A stretch of DNA of 64,000 bases. It comes from Arthrobacter sp. Leaf234. Lineage in GTDB: Bacteria > Actinomycetota > Actinomycetes > Actinomycetales > Micrococcaceae. A model generated the notes under the pieces. The model was not told the DNA's origin, ran no database searches, and worked only from the letters and a program-made list of their open reading frames with translations. Both the position numbers and the translations under genes were made by a program. Shown in pieces: positions 8,050 to 16,209 of the stretch (the first letter of the stretch is position 1; every line of letters starts with the position of its first letter). The stretch is taken from assembly GCF_001422665.1 (NCBI RefSeq), contig NZ_LMLU01000001.1, positions 478,797 through 542,796 of the forward strand, given 5' to 3'.

Positions 8050-9777
8050 TCAGGCGCCGCTCCGGCGGAAACGCGCGAGGAGAGGGCCTGCGAATTCGTC
8101 GAGTTCGCGGACCCGGAGCAGTTTCAGCATGCCCAGGTACACCACTCCCATCAGCACACCGCCGATCGCGAGCACCAGCAGGGCGTTCAGCTTCGACTGC
8201 CAGAGGAAGCCGTCGGCGTCGTAGCCGCCGAACGCCCAGCACAGCGCCGTACCGGCGACTGCGGCGACGATCCCGGCGACGGCCAGGCGGACATGGACGT
8301 CGAAGACGTGCCCGGCACCGTAGCGGCCGATGGACCGCGTGAGGAAGGTATGACTCACGGCGACCGCGATGACGTTGCCCAGCGAGTAGGCGACGGCCAG
8401 CATGGGGACGATCAGCCGGGGGTCGAACATGCCGGCGACGAGGGCCAGCACCACCCCGACGACAGAGAGGACGAGCTGGATCTTCAGGGGAGTCTTCACG
8501 TCCTCGCCGGCGTAGAAGACCCGGGTGAGGAAGAAATTGGCGCTGAGGAACGGTGCCCCGATCGCAAGGATCGCGATGATGACACCGTTCAGGGCGGCGC
8601 TCTCGGCGGACTCGCTGAAGAGGACGCCGAGGGGTCCCGCGAAGGCCAGCAGTGCGGCCGACCCGAACACCGTCGCGACGCCGATGATCCGCAGCCCCTG
8701 GGACAGGGTCGCGCGGACCGCGGGGAGGTTGCCGTCCGCGTGTGCGGAGGACAGCTGGTTGAACATGACCGTGGCCAGGGACAGGGCGATGACCGCGTGC
8801 GGCAGCTGGTACACCATGGAGCCGAACTCGAGGTTGGTCAGACCGGCGATCTCGACGGGTGGATCCTGCGCGAGCAGGGCAGGGCGGGCATCGGTGGCGA
8901 TCGTGGCGACGCGCTGGTTGACGAGGTAGAGGCCGTTGCCGATCAGCATCGTGACGATCGTGACGGAAGCGAGCCTGCCGGTGCGGCCGAGCCCCGTTCC
9001 GCGCAGGCCGAACTTCGGACGCAGCCCGAGACCGAGCCGCTTGAGGGGGATGAACAGCACGAGGGCCTGGATGACGATACCGAGGGTGGTGCCGCCGGCG
9101 AGCAGCAGGGTCTGCGTCGACGTCCAGGTGTCGGGACTGTGCCGCTCTGCCTGCTCGCTCCCCATCAGGAGGATGAAGACCACCAGGAAGGCGATCGACA
9201 CGATGTTGTTGACCACCGGCGCCCACATGTACGGACCGAAGGATCCGTTCGCGTTGAGGATCTGCCCCGTCACCGCGTACATGCCGTAGAAGAAGATCTG
9301 CGGCAGGCACCAGAACGCGAAGGTGGTGGCGAGGGCGAGCTTCTCACCCGTGAAGCTCGTGGTGACCCCGACGATGACGGGGGCCGCGAGGGTCGCGACG
9401 ACGGCGAGGACCAGGAGCGCCATGGCCGCGAGGGTCAGGAGCCGGCTGACGTAGTCCGCGCCGCGGTCTGGTTGGCGGCTGGCCCTGATGATCTGCGGGA
9501 CCAGGACGGCGTTGAACACGCCGCCGGCGAGCATGAGGTAGAGGAAGTTCGGGAGGTTGTTGGCCGAGGTGAACAGGTCCGAGACCTGGCCCGAGGCGCC
9601 GATGGCCGTCGCGAGCAGTGCCACCCGGACGAGACCGAGGATCCGGGAGACGAGCGTCCCGGCGGCCATGATGGCGCTCGACCGGGCGGTCGAGCCGCTG
9701 CGGGGGGCGGACGGATCGTCGCGGACAGGCTCTCCGGCGTCCTGGAGGGGGATCGAGGCGGTATTCGTGTCAGACAT
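8050..9777 (-). CDS. murJ: Lipid II flippase MurJ (MviN)
   Basis: A 575-residue polytopic membrane protein of the MVF/MOP family that moves lipid II across the membrane for peptidoglycan synthesis. The start of the core (GTLVSRILGLVRVALLATA, then NNLPNFLYLMLAGGVFNAV) is diagnostic, with the conserved Arg residues in the first helix. About 14 hydrophobic segments are visible. It stops before any cytoplasmic kinase-like domain, unlike the mycobacterial fusion; that part is the next gene downstream. The start is ATG at 9777 with GGGA 4 nt upstream; a GTG six codons earlier is possible. The Rv3909-type gene (DUF6049) usually found between murJ and the NUDIX gene is missing: only about 80 nt separate them. 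Confidence 0.93.
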   Translation of the reverse strand: MSDTNTASIPLQDAGEPVRDDPSAPRSGSTARSSAIMAAGTLVSRILGLVRVALLATAIGASGQVSDLFTSANNLPNFLYLMLAGGVFNAVLVPQIIRASRQPDRGADYVSRLLTLAAMALLVLAVVATLAAPVIVGVTTSFTGEKLALATTFAFWCLPQIFFYGMYAVTGQILNANGSFGPYMWAPVVNNIVSIAFLVVFILLMGSEQAERHSPDTWTSTQTLLLAGGTTLGIVIQALVLFIPLKRLGLGLRPKFGLRGTGLGRTGRLASVTIVTMLIGNGLYLVNQRVATIATDARPALLAQDPPVEIAGLTNLEFGSMVYQLPHAVIALSLATVMFNQLSSAHADGNLPAVRATLSQGLRIIGVATVFGSAALLAFAGPLGVLFSESAESAALNGVIIAILAIGAPFLSANFFLTRVFYAGEDVKTPLKIQLVLSVVGVVLALVAGMFDPRLIVPMLAVAYSLGNVIAVAVSHTFLTRSIGRYGAGHVFDVHVRLAVAGIVAAVAGTALCWAFGGYDADGFLWQSKLNALLVLAIGGVLMGVVYLGMLKLLRVRELDEFAGPLLARFRRSGA

Positions 9778-9855
9778 CGCTTCCCATCGTCTCACCCCAG
9801 GGCACGACGACGGCGCGGCGGGTCGCCAGGGAGCGGCAGTATGGCCGCGGCCGAC

Positions 9856-10386
9856 TCAGAGGTGTTCGGGAAGGACTTCGCGGGCGAGGTCGGCGATGCG
9901 GCGCTCGTTGGGGAAGGACAGCCGGCGGCCCAGCTCCTGCAGCGGTACCCAGGCGACGTCGACGGCCTCGTGGTCCGGATCGTTCTCGATCGTCAGGTAC
10001 CCGCCGGTCGCGATGAGGAGGTAGTGGTGCACGGTCTTGTGCACACGGTGGCCGCTGACGGTGAACCAGTAGTCGATGCTCCCGAGCGCCGAGACGATCC
10101 TGCCCTCGATGCCGGTCTCCTCGGCGATCTCGCGGACCGCCGCTTCCTCGTTGTTCTCCACACCTTCCGGGTGGCCCTTCGGCAGGCACCATTCGAGCCG
10201 TCCACCGCGGTTGAGCCGGGCGATGATGGCGACGTCGAGGGTCTCCCTGGAGGCGTCGATGACGATCCCGCCGGCCGAGACCTCCTCCACCGTGGGGAGC
10301 TGGTGCTGCACGGCAGGCATACCCGTGGTTCCCATTGACACTGTCAACGGGGTGCGCTTCGGAGCACTCGGAACGGGCCGGTCCAT
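9856..10386 (-). CDS. NUDIX hydrolase (MutT4-like)
   Basis: A 176-residue hydrolase of nucleoside diphosphates linked to another moiety. The full NUDIX box G-x5-E-x7-REUxEExGU is present (GHPEGVE...REIAEETGI, residues 71-93). It corresponds by position to M. tuberculosis mutT4 (Rv3908), next to and divergent from pcnA. The substrate cannot be told from sequence. I choose ATG at 10386 because a TAGAGT hexamer lies 7 nt upstream, consistent with a leaderless transcript. A longer frame upstream to 10485 has an Arg-rich, unconserved leader. Confidence 0.9.
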   Translation of the reverse strand: MDRPVPSAPKRTPLTVSMGTTGMPAVQHQLPTVEEVSAGGIVIDASRETLDVAIIARLNRGGRLEWCLPKGHPEGVENNEEAAVREIAEETGIEGRIVSALGSIDYWFTVSGHRVHKTVHHYLLIATGGYLTIENDPDHEAVDVAWVPLQELGRRLSFPNERRIADLAREVLPEHL

Positions 10387-10393
10387 ACCGACC

Positions 10394-10399
10394 ACTCTA
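10394..10399 (-). promoter_or_regulatory. -10 element of NUDIX gene (leaderless start)
   Basis: TAGAGT on the minus strand, 7 nt before the ATG at 10386. No clear -35 is seen. Confidence 0.4.
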
Positions 10400-10526
10400 A
10401 CGATCTTTAAGCGGAGGCGATGACGGCGCAGCCCGGTGCGGAGCCGCCGGCGAGCCCGGGCCGCAGCTGTCGCGGACCCGCCCACGGTGTGGGAAACCGC
10501 GCCCCATCTGGCACCCTTAAGGGACT

Positions 10527-11972
10527 ATGGCGCACCTGCTGGACACCTCGACACTCACCGCACCGCTTCCTCCCGTTGTCCTCGAGATCGGCGAGCTCTT
10601 CGACGCTGCGGGTCACGAACTCTCCCTCGTGGGCGGGCCCGTGCGGGACCTCTTCCTCGGCCGCGTGTCACCGGACCTCGACTTCACCACGGACGCCGAC
10701 CCCGACCGCACCATCGCCCTCATCAGGCGTTGGGCGGACGCCTACTGGGAGATCGGCCGCGCCTTCGGCACCATCGGTCTCCGCAAGGACGGCTTCCAGA
10801 TCGAGATCACCACCTATCGCGCCGAGGCCTATGATCCGGCGTCGCGCAATCCCACCGTCGCCTTCGGCACGAGCCTGGACGAGGACCTCGTGCGGCGTGA
10901 CTTCACGATCAACGCGATGGCCCTCCGCCTGCCGTCCCTGGAGCTCGTGGACCTCTTCGGCGGCGTCCGTGATCTCCATGCCGGGATCCTCCGGACACCC
11001 GGCGCGCCCTCGTCGTCGTTCTCCGACGACCCGCTGCGCATGATGCGCGCCGCGCGTTTCGTGTCTCAGCTGGGCGTCACCGTTGCACCCGACGTGGCCG
11101 AGGCGATGACCGCCATGGCGGAGCGCATCTCCATCATCTCGGCGGAGCGGGTCCGCGACGAGCTGGTGAAGCTGATCCGGGGGGCGGCACCGGACGAGGG
11201 GATCGACGTCATGGTGGGCACCGGCCTGGCGGACCATGTCCTCCCGGAGGTCTCGGCCCTGCGCCTCGAGACGGACGAGCACCACCGCCACAAGGACGTG
11301 TACCAGCACTCCCTCACGGTGCTGCGGCAGGCCTGCGAGCTGGAGACGGACGACGACGGACCGGTTCCCGCACCCGACGTCGTCCTGCGCCTCGCCGCGC
11401 TCCTGCACGACATCGGCAAGCCCGCCACCCGCAAGTTCGAGCCGGGCGGTGCGGTCAGCTTCCGTCATCACGACGCCGTGGGAGCGAAGCTGACGGGCAA
11501 GAGGCTCCGCGCGCTGCGGTTCGACAACGACACCATCAAGGCCGTGTCCCGGCTGGTCGAGCTGCACATGCGGTTCTACGGCTACGGAGAGGCCGGCTGG
11601 AGCGATTCCGCGGTGCGGCGCTACGTGAGCGACGCCGGCCCCCTGCTGGAGCGCCTCCACCGCCTGACGCGCTCCGACGTCACGACACGGAACCGGCGGA
11701 AGGCCGAGCGCCTGGCCTTCGCCTACGACGACCTCGAGACCCGGATCGCCGCGCTGGCCGAGCAGGAGGAGCTGGACGCCATCCGCCCCGACCTCGACGG
11801 CGGGCAGATCATGGATCTGCTCGGTATCCGGCCCGGACCCGTGGTGGGCCGCGCCTACCGGTTCCTGCTCGAGGAACGCATGGAGCACGGCCCCCACGAC
11901 CCGGCCGCCGCCGAGACCAAGCTCCGCCGGTGGTGGAGCGAACAGCCCGAATCCCAGGAGAGCACACCATGA
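10527..11972 (+). CDS. pcnA: CCA tRNA nucleotidyltransferase
   Basis: A class II CCA-adding enzyme (481 residues), which builds or repairs the 3'-CCA of tRNA from CTP and ATP. The nucleotidyltransferase head shows LVGGPVRDLFLG (residues 35-45) and the catalytic DLDF (50-53). The RRDFTINAMA motif and the neck RxxR-type DDPLRMMRAARF follow. The C-terminal part has an HD domain (LLHDIGKP near residue 293), the common actinobacterial form. It is divergent from the NUDIX gene and overlaps the next gene by ATGA. The start is ATG at 10527; no strong ribosome-binding site is visible. Confidence 0.93.
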   Translation: MAHLLDTSTLTAPLPPVVLEIGELFDAAGHELSLVGGPVRDLFLGRVSPDLDFTTDADPDRTIALIRRWADAYWEIGRAFGTIGLRKDGFQIEITTYRAEAYDPASRNPTVAFGTSLDEDLVRRDFTINAMALRLPSLELVDLFGGVRDLHAGILRTPGAPSSSFSDDPLRMMRAARFVSQLGVTVAPDVAEAMTAMAERISIISAERVRDELVKLIRGAAPDEGIDVMVGTGLADHVLPEVSALRLETDEHHRHKDVYQHSLTVLRQACELETDDDGPVPAPDVVLRLAALLHDIGKPATRKFEPGGAVSFRHHDAVGAKLTGKRLRALRFDNDTIKAVSRLVELHMRFYGYGEAGWSDSAVRRYVSDAGPLLERLHRLTRSDVTTRNRRKAERLAFAYDDLETRIAALAEQEELDAIRPDLDGGQIMDLLGIRPGPVVGRAYRFLLEERMEHGPHDPAAAETKLRRWWSEQPESQESTP

Positions 11973-12619
11973 AGCCCATGACAGGCGCAGCAGCACCGGA
12001 TCTCACCCCAGCTGGGACGCCCCTGCCGAAGCTGTGGCTCCTCCGGCACGGCGAGACGGAATGGTCCCGGGACGGCCGCTACACCGGCCTGACGGATCTC
12101 CCGCTCACCGAGCACGGTGAGGAGCAGGCCCTGGCCGCGCGTGGACATCTCGAGGGAGTCGACTTCGACCTCGTGGTCACGTCACCGCTCCAGCGCGCCA
12201 CCCGCACGGCGGAGCTCGCCGGCTTCCCCGATGCCGAGATCCTTCCGTTCGCCCATGAGTGGGACTACGGCGACAACGAGGGCCGTAACAGCGCGACGGT
12301 CCGCGAGGAGAATCCGGGCTACCTGATCTGGGACGACGGCGTGCCGAACGGCGAGACGCTCGACCAGGTGTCCGAGCGCGCTGACCGCGTGATCGCCAGG
12401 ATCCAGGCCGGTTGCGGTACTCCCGCCGACCGTGAGCCCGGAGCGAAGCCGATCGAGAACGCCCTGCTCGTGGCCCATGGGCACTTCCTGCGGATCGTCG
12501 CTGCACGGTGGCTGCAATTCGGAGCGATCGAGGGACGCCGCCTCGTCCTCGGCACCGCCGCCGTCTGCGCGCTCGGCTGGGACAAGCGCACGCCGGCGAT
12601 CGTGCACTGGAACCTCTGA
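11969..12619 (+). CDS. Histidine phosphatase family protein (phosphoglycerate-mutase-like)
   Basis: A 216-residue branch-1 histidine phosphatase. The nucleophile motif is LLRHGET (residues 24-30). It is followed by WSxxGRYTGxTDLPLTxxG, the catalytic acid region (HEWDYGDNEGR) and the second histidine (VAHGHFLR). Such proteins remove phosphate from small metabolites or sugars; the substrate is not evident. Its ATG overlaps the pcnA stop (ATGA), so the two are translationally coupled. A frame opening 39 nt earlier lies inside pcnA and is not needed. A direct repeat of 17 bp (CCGCCACGGATCGGGAG) lies in the intergenic DNA after the gene. Confidence 0.88.
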   Translation: MKPMTGAAAPDLTPAGTPLPKLWLLRHGETEWSRDGRYTGLTDLPLTEHGEEQALAARGHLEGVDFDLVVTSPLQRATRTAELAGFPDAEILPFAHEWDYGDNEGRNSATVREENPGYLIWDDGVPNGETLDQVSERADRVIARIQAGCGTPADREPGAKPIENALLVAHGHFLRIVAARWLQFGAIEGRRLVLGTAAVCALGWDKRTPAIVHWNL

Positions 12620-12751
12620 CCCGCTGAACCTCCGCCTCCACCACCGCCACGGATCGGGAGGCGCTCGCCTCTGCCACCGCCGTCAGATCGACGGGTCGCC
12701 GACGCCGCCGCCACGGATCGGGAGCCGTCGCCGTCGTGCACCGACGGGTGC

Positions 12752-13894
12752 TCAGCCCGCCGGGGTGCGCCGCACGAACCGGCGCAGCACCGCCTCCACC
12801 GGGCCGGTACCGAACCGCGCCAGGATGAGGTGGCTCGCGCCCAGCTGGAGTGCGTAGAGCCCGACGACGACCGCCGGCACCGCCGGAACGGGGATCCGGT
12901 CCGCCAGGCCGAAACCGTAGCCCGTGAAGACGAGGCACAGCATCACCGACTGCCCGAGGTAGTTGCTCAGCGACATGCGGCCCGCATCGGCCATCGCCCT
13001 GCCGAGCGCACGCCCCGGCCGGCTGCGGAGCAGGAGGAGGAAGGCAGCCGCGTATCCGATCGTCACCAGCGGCGAGGCCGCGACCGACAGGCCCGTGGCG
13101 AGCAGCGACAGCCCCTCGCCGCCCTGCCGGCCCAGATGGGCCTGCAGGGCAGAGACGGCCAGGCCCGGCGGCAGAGCCACCACGGCCACGCGCACGAGGA
13201 CGCGGCGCGACGGTGGGTGCGGACGCAGGACGCCCCGCTCCGCGAGGGCGGCTCCCGCATGGAATGCGGCGAGGGCGAGGGGCCCCTGGAACAGGACGAC
13301 GGACGGCAGGAGTGCACCGTACATGCCGGCGTTGGCGACGAAGGCCTCGCCGGGCGTGTCCGACGCGGTCCCCGGTCCGATGACGGCCGCCCCGCTTCCC
13401 GCAGGTCCGGCGGCCAGGACGAGGAGTGCCGATCCGATGATGAGCAGCGAGACCCCCGCGGTGATGGCGGCGGCAGTTCCCCACCTCGCTCTCGTCGTCA
13501 TGGTGCGGGTGGCGAGCAGGAGCGTCCCCGCAAGCGCGTAGGTCACCAGGATGTCCCCGTAGAACAGGGTCAGACCGTGCAGGAACCCGAGGACGCCCAG
13601 GGCGGCGAGTCTCCGGCCGACCACCCGGACGGTGTGTGGCGCTGTCGAGTCCCGCTGCACCACGAAGCCGTAGCCGAAGAGCAGCGAGAACAGCAGGTAG
13701 AACTTGCCCTCGACGAACGTCGCGACGAGGAACCGCACCGCCTGGTCCGGGACCGGGACCTCCGCCGGACCGCCCCGCGGGCCGGACGGGTCCGCGAAGA
13801 ACCAGACGTTCACCATCAGGATCCCGAGGAGTGCCAGCCCGCGGAGCGCGTCGATCTCCGGGACGCGGACCGACGTCGTCATACGGTCTGACAC
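12752..13894 (-). CDS. DUF418 family membrane protein
   Basis: A 380-residue polytopic protein. The N-terminus RVPEIDALRGLALLGILMVN is characteristic of the DUF418/heparan-acyltransferase-like group. The C-terminal third (LSLSNYLGQSVM-type segment, then WLxxFxxGPxExxLR; here ILARFGTGPVEAVLRR) is the DUF418 signature. About ten hydrophobic segments are visible. Family members are predicted integral membrane acyltransferase-like proteins, but no reaction is established. The start is GTG at 13894, or ATG four codons later. It converges with the phosphatase gene. Confidence 0.85.
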   Translation of the reverse strand: MSDRMTTSVRVPEIDALRGLALLGILMVNVWFFADPSGPRGGPAEVPVPDQAVRFLVATFVEGKFYLLFSLLFGYGFVVQRDSTAPHTVRVVGRRLAALGVLGFLHGLTLFYGDILVTYALAGTLLLATRTMTTRARWGTAAAITAGVSLLIIGSALLVLAAGPAGSGAAVIGPGTASDTPGEAFVANAGMYGALLPSVVLFQGPLALAAFHAGAALAERGVLRPHPPSRRVLVRVAVVALPPGLAVSALQAHLGRQGGEGLSLLATGLSVAASPLVTIGYAAAFLLLLRSRPGRALGRAMADAGRMSLSNYLGQSVMLCLVFTGYGFGLADRIPVPAVPAVVVGLYALQLGASHLILARFGTGPVEAVLRRFVRRTPAG

Positions 13895-14268
13895 ACAATT
13901 CCGCCCTTTCCAGAATTCCTACAACTAATTCCGCTGACGGGCTATGCCGGAGCGTGATTCATACGGTAGCTTTGCAGATGTGCCATTGGGGCTTCCCAAC
14001 TCGATAGTCGAGTGTCGCCCCGACCGCCCGGACCCACGTGCAATCGAAGAAATGGAGGTGGAGATTGTGAATACCATGCTCGGCAGGACCTACACGCCGC
14101 GAACCGATCCCGCCTTCGTTGTCCGTTCGCACTAGGAAGCCCGCGTACCGGCAGTAGCCGGCCGACTCCCGCCTCGACCCGCACCCGTGCGCGGCTTCCT
14201 CGTATCTTCTTCCTGAATTCCCTTTGTCGCGGCTTTTTCTGCCCGAATTCATTCCTCGAAAGTCTGTC
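13895..14268. other. Intergenic segment with AATTC motifs and a possible leader ORF
   Basis: This is 374 nt without a recognised gene. Three AATTCC hexamers lie at 13897, 13914 and 13927, just upstream of the DUF418 gene. More AATTC copies occur at 14216 and 14246, continuing at 14275 and 14297 in the start of the next gene. AATTC is unexpected at this density in such GC-rich DNA. The only translation signal is the GGAGG at 14054-14058. Confidence 0.5.
14067..14135 (+). CDS. Possible 22-residue peptide with strong ribosome-binding site
   Basis: A short frame beginning GTG AAT ACC ATG and ending ...VVRSH. A perfect GGAGG (14054-14058) sits 8 nt before the GTG, which is the best Shine-Dalgarno sequence in this part of the window. 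The peptide (MNTMLGRTYTPRTDPAFVVRSH without the first variant choices) has no runs of one amino acid, so a classical attenuation leader is not obvious. It precedes the small unknown gene at 14269. It could be a leader peptide, a small protein or chance; I do not recognise it. Confidence 0.35.
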   Translation: MNTMLGRTYTPRTDPAFVVRSH

Positions 14269-14643
14269 ATGCCCAATTCACGGCCCGTCCCTGCCCAATT
14301 CGACGAACAATCAGCTTCCGGACCGCTCGAGTCGGCGGCCGCGGAGGCACGCGCCCTCGCACCTCCACCACGGCAGCCTGCTCCCGCCCGGGGTGACTTC
14401 ATCATGAGTGGATCACTCACGCCGCTCGTCGATGTTGCCCGGGATCCGCTCCCGGAGGACCTGCCCGGCGGACCAGCCCAGCCCATGCCCGGGTTCCACC
14501 GTCGCCAGGAGGTGCAGCGCCTGCTCGCGAGGTGGCGGAACGGTCTCACGCTCTGGGGGCGCATCCTGGGCAGCCAGTCCCGCGGTCCCTGGGACGATTC
14601 GCTGCGCTTCGAACAGCCGAGCCACATGCTCTACATCAAATGA
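14269..14643 (+). CDS. Hypothetical small protein
   Basis: I do not recognise this protein. The frame has strong G/C third-position bias, especially after 14404, which supports coding. From ATG 14269 (GAAAG 7 nt upstream) it gives 124 residues. The first ~45 are Ala/Pro/Ser-rich. The rest has a Pro-rich turn (LPEDLPGGPAQPMPGF), an Arg/Leu helix (RRQEVQRLLARWRNGLTLW) and a short C-terminal tail ending SHMLYIK. An ATG at 14404 with GGTGA upstream is an alternative start giving 79 residues. It has no membrane segment, signal peptide or cysteine. It is followed by a GC-rich hairpin and then mshA. Confidence 0.55.
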   Translation: MPNSRPVPAQFDEQSASGPLESAAAEARALAPPPRQPAPARGDFIMSGSLTPLVDVARDPLPEDLPGGPAQPMPGFHRRQEVQRLLARWRNGLTLWGRILGSQSRGPWDDSLRFEQPSHMLYIK

Positions 14644-14742
14644 CGTCCGTCCGCGGGGATGGCCGGGTTCAGCGGTCACCGCAGCGATCCTGTCCGGTCC
14701 ACCCCGTCACGGGGCGGGCGTCGGACGCCCTCACCACGAGCG

Positions 14743-14768
14743 AGGCCCGCGCTTTCCGGCGCGGGCTT
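14743..14768 (+). terminator. Possible terminator after the small unknown gene
   Basis: An 8-bp stem GCCCGCGC (14745-14752) and GCGCGGGC (14759-14766), 6-nt loop, followed by TTCC. There is no long T-run, so this is only a weak call. Confidence 0.4.
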
Positions 14769-14896
14769 CCGCAGTGGTCTGGCGCAACGGTCGCGCTGCC
14801 GTCCGGCCCCGGAATTCGGCGCGCGAACAGGGCGTTATAGGGTCTGAGGGTCACTCGACCGGCTCCTCCCTCACCGCCGGTCGGAAGGGAGGAAGC

Positions 14897-16144
14897 GTGT
14901 CCGCCGTCCGGCGCGTAGCCATGCTCTCCCTGCACACCTCCCCGCTCGAGCAACCCGGCAGGGGCGATGCCGGCGGGATGAACGTCTACGTCAGGAGTAC
15001 GGCGCGGGAACTCGCGCGGGTGGGGATCGACGTGGAGATCTTCACGCGGGAAGCCGGCGAGGGACGGCCCAGCCGTGAGGTGCTCGGCGACGGCGTCGTG
15101 GTCCACCACCTCGAGGCAGGGCCCCGTCGCCGCATCCCGAAGGAGGCGCTGCCCGGCCTGACCGACACGTTCGCCGGCGCCATCACGGACGTCGCCGACC
15201 TCCTGGCCGACGGTCACTTCGACGTCCTCCATTCGCACTACTGGGTGTCCGGGGTGGTCGGCCTGACCCTGAGCCGTGAGATGCGCCTTCCGCTGGTGCA
15301 CTCCATGCACACCATGGCCAAGGTGAAGGATCTCCGCATGAAGGCGCTCGGAGCGCCCGAGCCCGCGGCCAGGACCGCGGGTGAACAGGACATCGTGGAC
15401 GGCGCCGCCCGCCTGATCGCCAACACCAGCACGGAGGCGGCAGAGCTCGTCTCGCTCTACGGGGCCTCACCGGACAGGATCGACGTCGTCGCTCCCGGCG
15501 TCGACCTCTCGACGTTCCATCCCGGGGACCGCACCGCCGCCCGTGCGGCACTGGCCTTTCCTCCGGAGCAGTTCCACGTGGTGTTCGCGGGCCGGATCCA
15601 GAAGCTCAAGGGCCCCCAGGTGCTCGTGGCCGCCGCCGCCGAACTCCGCCGCCGCCGTCCGGACATCCGACTGGTGGTGAGCATCCTCGGGTCCGGCAGT
15701 GGATCGGAGGCGCTCGCCCTCCAGCCGCTCATCGACGACGCCGGCCTGACCGAGGACATCCGCCTCTACCCTCCGGTCACCGCCGCACACCTCGCGCAGT
15801 GGTTCCGCGCGGCGGACGCCGTCGTCATGCCGTCCTTCAGCGAGTCCTTCGGTCTCGTGGCGCTCGAGGCCCAGGCCTGCGGTACGCCCGTCATCGCGGC
15901 GAACGTCGGCGGGCTCCCGCAGGCGATCAGCGACGGCCGGAGCGGCCTCCTCGTGGACGGACACTCGGCTCATGGGTGGGCGGATGCCCTGGAACGCCTG
16001 CACGACGACGACGGCCTGCGGGAGCGGCTCGGCCGCGGTGCTGCCACCCACGCGCTGGCTTTCGGGTGGCAGCGCACCGCCCTGCTGACCGCACAGAGCT
16101 ATCGCACCGCCGTCGATCGGTTCCCTGCCGCCACCACACGCTGA
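14897..16144 (+). CDS. mshA: D-inositol-3-phosphate glycosyltransferase
   Basis: The first committed enzyme of mycothiol synthesis: it transfers GlcNAc from UDP-GlcNAc to 1D-myo-inositol 3-phosphate. This is a GT4-fold enzyme of 415 residues. Diagnostic parts are MLSLHTSPLEQPGRGDAGGM at the N-terminus, HSHYWVSG, the donor-site VFAGRIQKLKGPQ, and the C-terminal ExFGLVALEAxACGTPVIA motif (here ESFGLVALEAQACGTPVIA). The GTG start at 14897 has GGGAGGAAG just upstream; a longer frame upstream is not supported. Its inositol phosphate substrate comes from Ino1, encoded 3.8 kb away on the other strand. Confidence 0.93.
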   Translation: MSAVRRVAMLSLHTSPLEQPGRGDAGGMNVYVRSTARELARVGIDVEIFTREAGEGRPSREVLGDGVVVHHLEAGPRRRIPKEALPGLTDTFAGAITDVADLLADGHFDVLHSHYWVSGVVGLTLSREMRLPLVHSMHTMAKVKDLRMKALGAPEPAARTAGEQDIVDGAARLIANTSTEAAELVSLYGASPDRIDVVAPGVDLSTFHPGDRTAARAALAFPPEQFHVVFAGRIQKLKGPQVLVAAAAELRRRRPDIRLVVSILGSGSGSEALALQPLIDDAGLTEDIRLYPPVTAAHLAQWFRAADAVVMPSFSESFGLVALEAQACGTPVIAANVGGLPQAISDGRSGLLVDGHSAHGWADALERLHDDDGLRERLGRGAATHALAFGWQRTALLTAQSYRTAVDRFPAATTR

Positions 16145-16196
16145 ACCCGGCAGTCCCACCCTGTACCGGCAGCCCATCCGTCCGGGCCCGCCGACC

Positions 16197-16202
16197 TAGG
16201 AT
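16197..16202 (+). promoter_or_regulatory. -10 element of phosphatase-like gene
   Basis: TAGGAT lies 7 nt before the GTG at 16210, fitting a leaderless or near-leaderless transcript. AGGA within it could alternatively serve as ribosome-binding site. Confidence 0.35.
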
Positions 16203-16209
16203 GGGAAGC

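Noticed and set aside
7978..10338. A 786-codon open frame antisense to murJ and the NUDIX gene
   Set aside because: It is a shadow of GC-rich codon bias. The peptide is Gly/Asp/Arg/Glu-rich with no known motif, and murJ on the other strand is certain.
10405..10485. NUDIX protein N-terminal extension to 10485
   Set aside because: Arg-rich, unconserved; the -10-like hexamer would fall within it.
13944..14135. A 63-codon frame starting at 13944 that contains the 22-residue ORF
   Set aside because: No ribosome-binding site and no clear bias before 14067; only the short part has a start signal.
15571..15586. Possible eighth parS (GTTCCACGTGGTGTTC) inside mshA
   Set aside because: Only the left half and centre match; the right half has several mismatches.
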